DNA from: Serinus canaria
Taxonomy: Eukaryota > Chordata > Aves > Passeriformes > Fringillidae
Length of the DNA stretch: 64,000 nucleotides
Assembly: GCF_022539315.1 (NCBI RefSeq)
Contig: NC_066317.1
Span: 47,099,935-47,163,934, forward strand
Direction of reading: 5' to 3'
In this document: piece after piece, positions 60,948 through 64,000 of the stretch
Numbering within the stretch: the stretch's first letter is position 1
How the letters are laid out: each line of letters opens with the position of its first letter
Made by a program: the position numbers and the translations under genes
Notes under the pieces: generated by a model
Told to the model about the DNA's origin: nothing
The model's input: the letters and a program-made list of their open reading frames with translations, nothing else
Databases searched by the model: none

Positions 60948-63900
60948 GCTATTAATGGAGAGTGATATAGCACATGACCATCACTGAAGATTGTGATGAT
61001 TTACCCATAAGGTGGAAAATGTGAACCATCTGGTTGACTCTGGAAGTTTGTGTTGCCTGCTAGGAAATTGGCAGGTGACTTTACAATATTCCTTCAGCTG
61101 GGATGGACTTTTTAATTTTGCTTCTAGGATTTTGCAGAGGATTGTGCAAACAGTGCTTTCTTCAAGGGTAAACAGGAGGTTTGACATCTTTGGCTGCAAA
61201 ATATTGACCTAGTGATATAATCCAGAAATGGCTAAATCTGGCACACATAATACTTGGTGGGTGGATATTGGCAGCATTGGTGGTTTCCTGACTTTGAATC
61301 TTTTGCTACAGATTCAGCTTGTCTTATCTATTCCAAACTTCCTATTCCAAACTTTTCATTTTCTTCTTGTATGTCCAGCAGTGCAATAATGCCATAGGCA
61401 TCTGTAACGTCACAAATAAAAATACCCTCTTCAATATTGGACTCTGTTTGCAGTTGGATATGAAAACCAGTGGTCTTCCCTGTCATCTTTAGCTTATCTG
61501 CCTAGAAAAGACACTGCAGGATGACTTCAGAATTTTCAGATGAATGTATTTAATAAAAAACTGTGGTCTCTTCATTGGTTTTACTGGAATGCAACAAATT
61601 GCCTATGTCAGAATTTCCATCTCTCTCCTATTTAAGTACGGTTTGGGCTAGCACAAAACCGAGCTGGAAAAGTAACAAATGGAGGAATGTGGGTTGGTTA
61701 TTTGTTCAAAACAAGATTCAGGTGAAATATCTCATGAAATCAAGCTGGGCAAAGAGGATTTATTATTTATTTTTCTGTCATTCCAATAACAAAAATAGTT
61801 CCCTCTCTATATATTAATTAGTCATTCTATGTCATGAATAATGATAATATTTAAAATACAGCTTGACTGGAAAGAAGCAAAGAAATTTTCCTCATTGATT
61901 TATTTCACTCATTCTGTTGCACCCTTTCTAGAAGTTAGTTTAACATCAGGTGGTAGTAAATGTGACAGTAAAATATTTTTATGTTGTTGTGTTCTTTTTT
62001 TTTTCTTTTGAGACAAAGCACTTATCACTTACAGGCATGTGGCCCTAATCTGAAAGATGAATTGGTTCATTCACTTCAAGTACCACATAACTATTCACAC
62101 ACCATCAAGCTTAACACTATTAAAGGGTAATTTCCCCTGTGGGAGCTATGCCCAGTACAGATGCTGTCACTACACAGTGTCTTTTTATCTTTCCATGGCA
62201 GGTAAGGAGATTTAAATAAGAGGCTTCATCAAGACTGCAATCACAGACATATTCTTCCTATTGAAATACCCATGAAATAGAAAAAAAACACTCCTAAAAA
62301 TCTTAGTGCTCTGAAATATTACCAAGAAGTCTTCAGTGTACAGTTCACACTTTAAAATTCTATGTTGAAATCAAAGCATGTGAGATGCATCATGGGCTTG
62401 TAGAGAACAGAAAATATTGTGGGATAATTTGCATGTCCTATTAAATTCTGAATGTCATAAAGCAGTTCCAAGTAATCAAGGAGTATATTTTGCCTTCATC
62501 TCTTATAATCATCATGATTTCTTTGTAATTTTCTCATAATTACTTTAGTTAATTATTATGGGTTCTATATTCTATCAAAATTGATAAATAAGTCTGTGGT
62601 GAAGTTTTCTTTAGAACATAATATTCAGATGTTTTTGCTCAAACATTTGGACTGAAGTTCTATCTGCAGTAATTTTGCATCATTGCATCTAAAGATGAAT
62701 TGTCTAGGGAGGCCAATAAAAATATGCTTTCTGAGCAAAGTACAGAAAATTTATACAAATCATTCTTTTTTTTTTTCTTCAAGAAGCAACAGTATTTTTT
62801 CACCTTATTTTCTCCATTAAATTGGTTTTCTGATAGGGTCTTTTTCCATTCACAGTAGAATGAACAGGCTTTTTTTTTTTTAATAAATATTTTTTTACTT
62901 CAGGTCACAGAGTATGTTGTCTTTAAATGGGATCAACAGTTATGTCTAAAAATTTCTTTAAAATTTTTGCAGTTTTGGACTCACAGCTCAGAATCATCTT
63001 ATTAGTGAAGCCAAAGCAATTCACATGCCCTGCAGATATGAATTTGAAGTTTTGCCAGAACATAGGGCATGTTTACAAAACTCTTTTGATTAAGTAGGAG
63101 TAACCTAAGTGCTATTCTTCATGTCAGAGAAGCCCTGCTGAGATTCACAAGCCTCTCTGTGGCAGTCTCATTTGCAGGCCAACATGCTTGGCTGTCTTAA
63201 ATCACATAAAATTCAGGTACTGCTCAAAGTGCTGATGCTGATATGTCAGAAGCACTGGACTTTTACCCAAGAGTTCAGAACTTAGCACAGTAATAAGTCA
63301 AAGCCCCACAGATACTAATTCTCCCTTATGCCTGAGGGAAGTTAACTTACTTCTTCAAAACGAATATTTTACCCTGAAGTAATTGAAAATTAAAGGGACA
63401 TTATTTTCAAGTTTTTTGAAGAAATTCTACTTTTCATTGACTGTTGCCAAGACCCAGTTGGGTCAAAAAATGTGAGAGGGTGAGCATTTGGCTATGCATA
63501 GCAATGCCTCACTCATCTCAAAGGAGGAAGAAAATAGGAAAGGGTAAATTTCAATCCTCCTTTCTCAACAATACTTTGCTATTATATACTAAGCATTCTT
63601 TGGATCAAGCCTTTAATTCAAGAAGTGGTTTGGAATTTTGTACTGGGGGGAACCCAGTTGGGAAACTGAATGCTTTTTTACTTGAAGCAATTTGATGCCA
63701 CACAGCATAAGGACTCCTACAGAGTTTTATTCCATGGAAATTTCTATGCTGAGCTCTTCAATTTTTCCCATAAGTGCAAGCTGTCTAGAGCAGAGCTCAT
63801 CAAGAGCACTTAGGTATTTCTCACAATATATATTCAGTTATTAGTGTTGTTTGTTTGGTATGTTCATAATGGATGAAGTTCATCCATGGCCAGAGGGACA

Positions 63901-64000
63901 GCTGAGGACTGCACACCACGTAATTCATGTGTAGGCCTGCCTTAAAATAGACATTCAATGGGACATGGCCTTCTCCCCTCATCCCTTGTCCCCCAGAAGT
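60948..64000. other. Unannotated non-coding stretch
   Basis: Contains a 13-bp direct repeat at 61328-61354 and a T12 run at 62870-62881. No exon, RNA gene or interspersed repeat recognised up to the window edge. Confidence 0.55.
61328..61354 (+). repeat. 13-bp tandem duplication (period 14)
   Basis: CTATTCCAAACTT at 61328-61340 is repeated exactly at 61342-61354 with one C between. Simple local duplication. Confidence 0.9.

Noticed and set aside
1..64000. tRNA, rRNA, snRNA, mitochondrial insert or CRISPR array
   Set aside because: No B-box-bearing cloverleaf, no recognisable snRNA or mitochondrial segment and no regularly spaced repeats were seen by eye.

Overview
This window reads as non-coding nuclear DNA from a bird, most likely a songbird (passerine). 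Three things support this. There are six separate fragments of CR1 non-LTR retrotransposons, the dominant interspersed repeat of birds and reptiles, on both strands. There is one solo LTR at 43837-44239 that I recognise from memory as a common passerine endogenous-retrovirus LTR type. The background is AT-rich and CpG-poor, with (TG)n microsatellites and no bacterial-style gene packing. Nothing in the sequence shows which chromosome or locus this is.

I found no protein-coding exon I can defend. All open frames are short, most have no recognisable domain, many lack an ATG, and the only frames with family-level meaning are decayed 3' ends of the CR1 reverse-transcriptase gene (5498-5713, 7412-7582, 45486-45527). 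No tRNA, rRNA, snRNA or CRISPR array was seen. The window is therefore either an intergenic gene desert or the inside of one or more very long introns.

Layout: 1-3360 unannotated; CR1 3' tail at 3361-3448; a perfect short hairpin at 3950-3986; CR1 at 5415-5942 and 7318-7640 on the minus strand with a (TA)n(TG)n microsatellite between them; long unannotated stretches to 34 kb containing several candidate conserved regulatory blocks (10420-10760, 13780-14110, 19981-20530, 26585-26765); a small CR1 end at 19412-19480; a perfect 22-bp palindrome built from two nuclear-receptor half-sites at 31188-31209; an old CR1 at 34967-35270; a compound (TG)n tract at 39079-39163; the solo LTR with a 6-bp target duplication at 43831-44245; a plus-strand CR1 at 45148-45634; further candidate regulatory blocks at 48290-48740 and 53780-53960; the one CpG-enriched, GC-rich patch at 54000-54350; and tandem duplications near 60.9 and 61.3 kb.

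No previously undescribed biological system is visible. The items most worth checking are the solo LTR with its intact promoter-like elements, the nuclear-receptor palindrome, the NF-E2-type site inside a candidate conserved block, the perfect hairpin at 3950, and the CpG patch at 54 kb. The candidate conserved blocks were chosen by eye (no repeats, dense transcription-factor-like motifs, retained CpGs) and need an alignment to other birds to stand.
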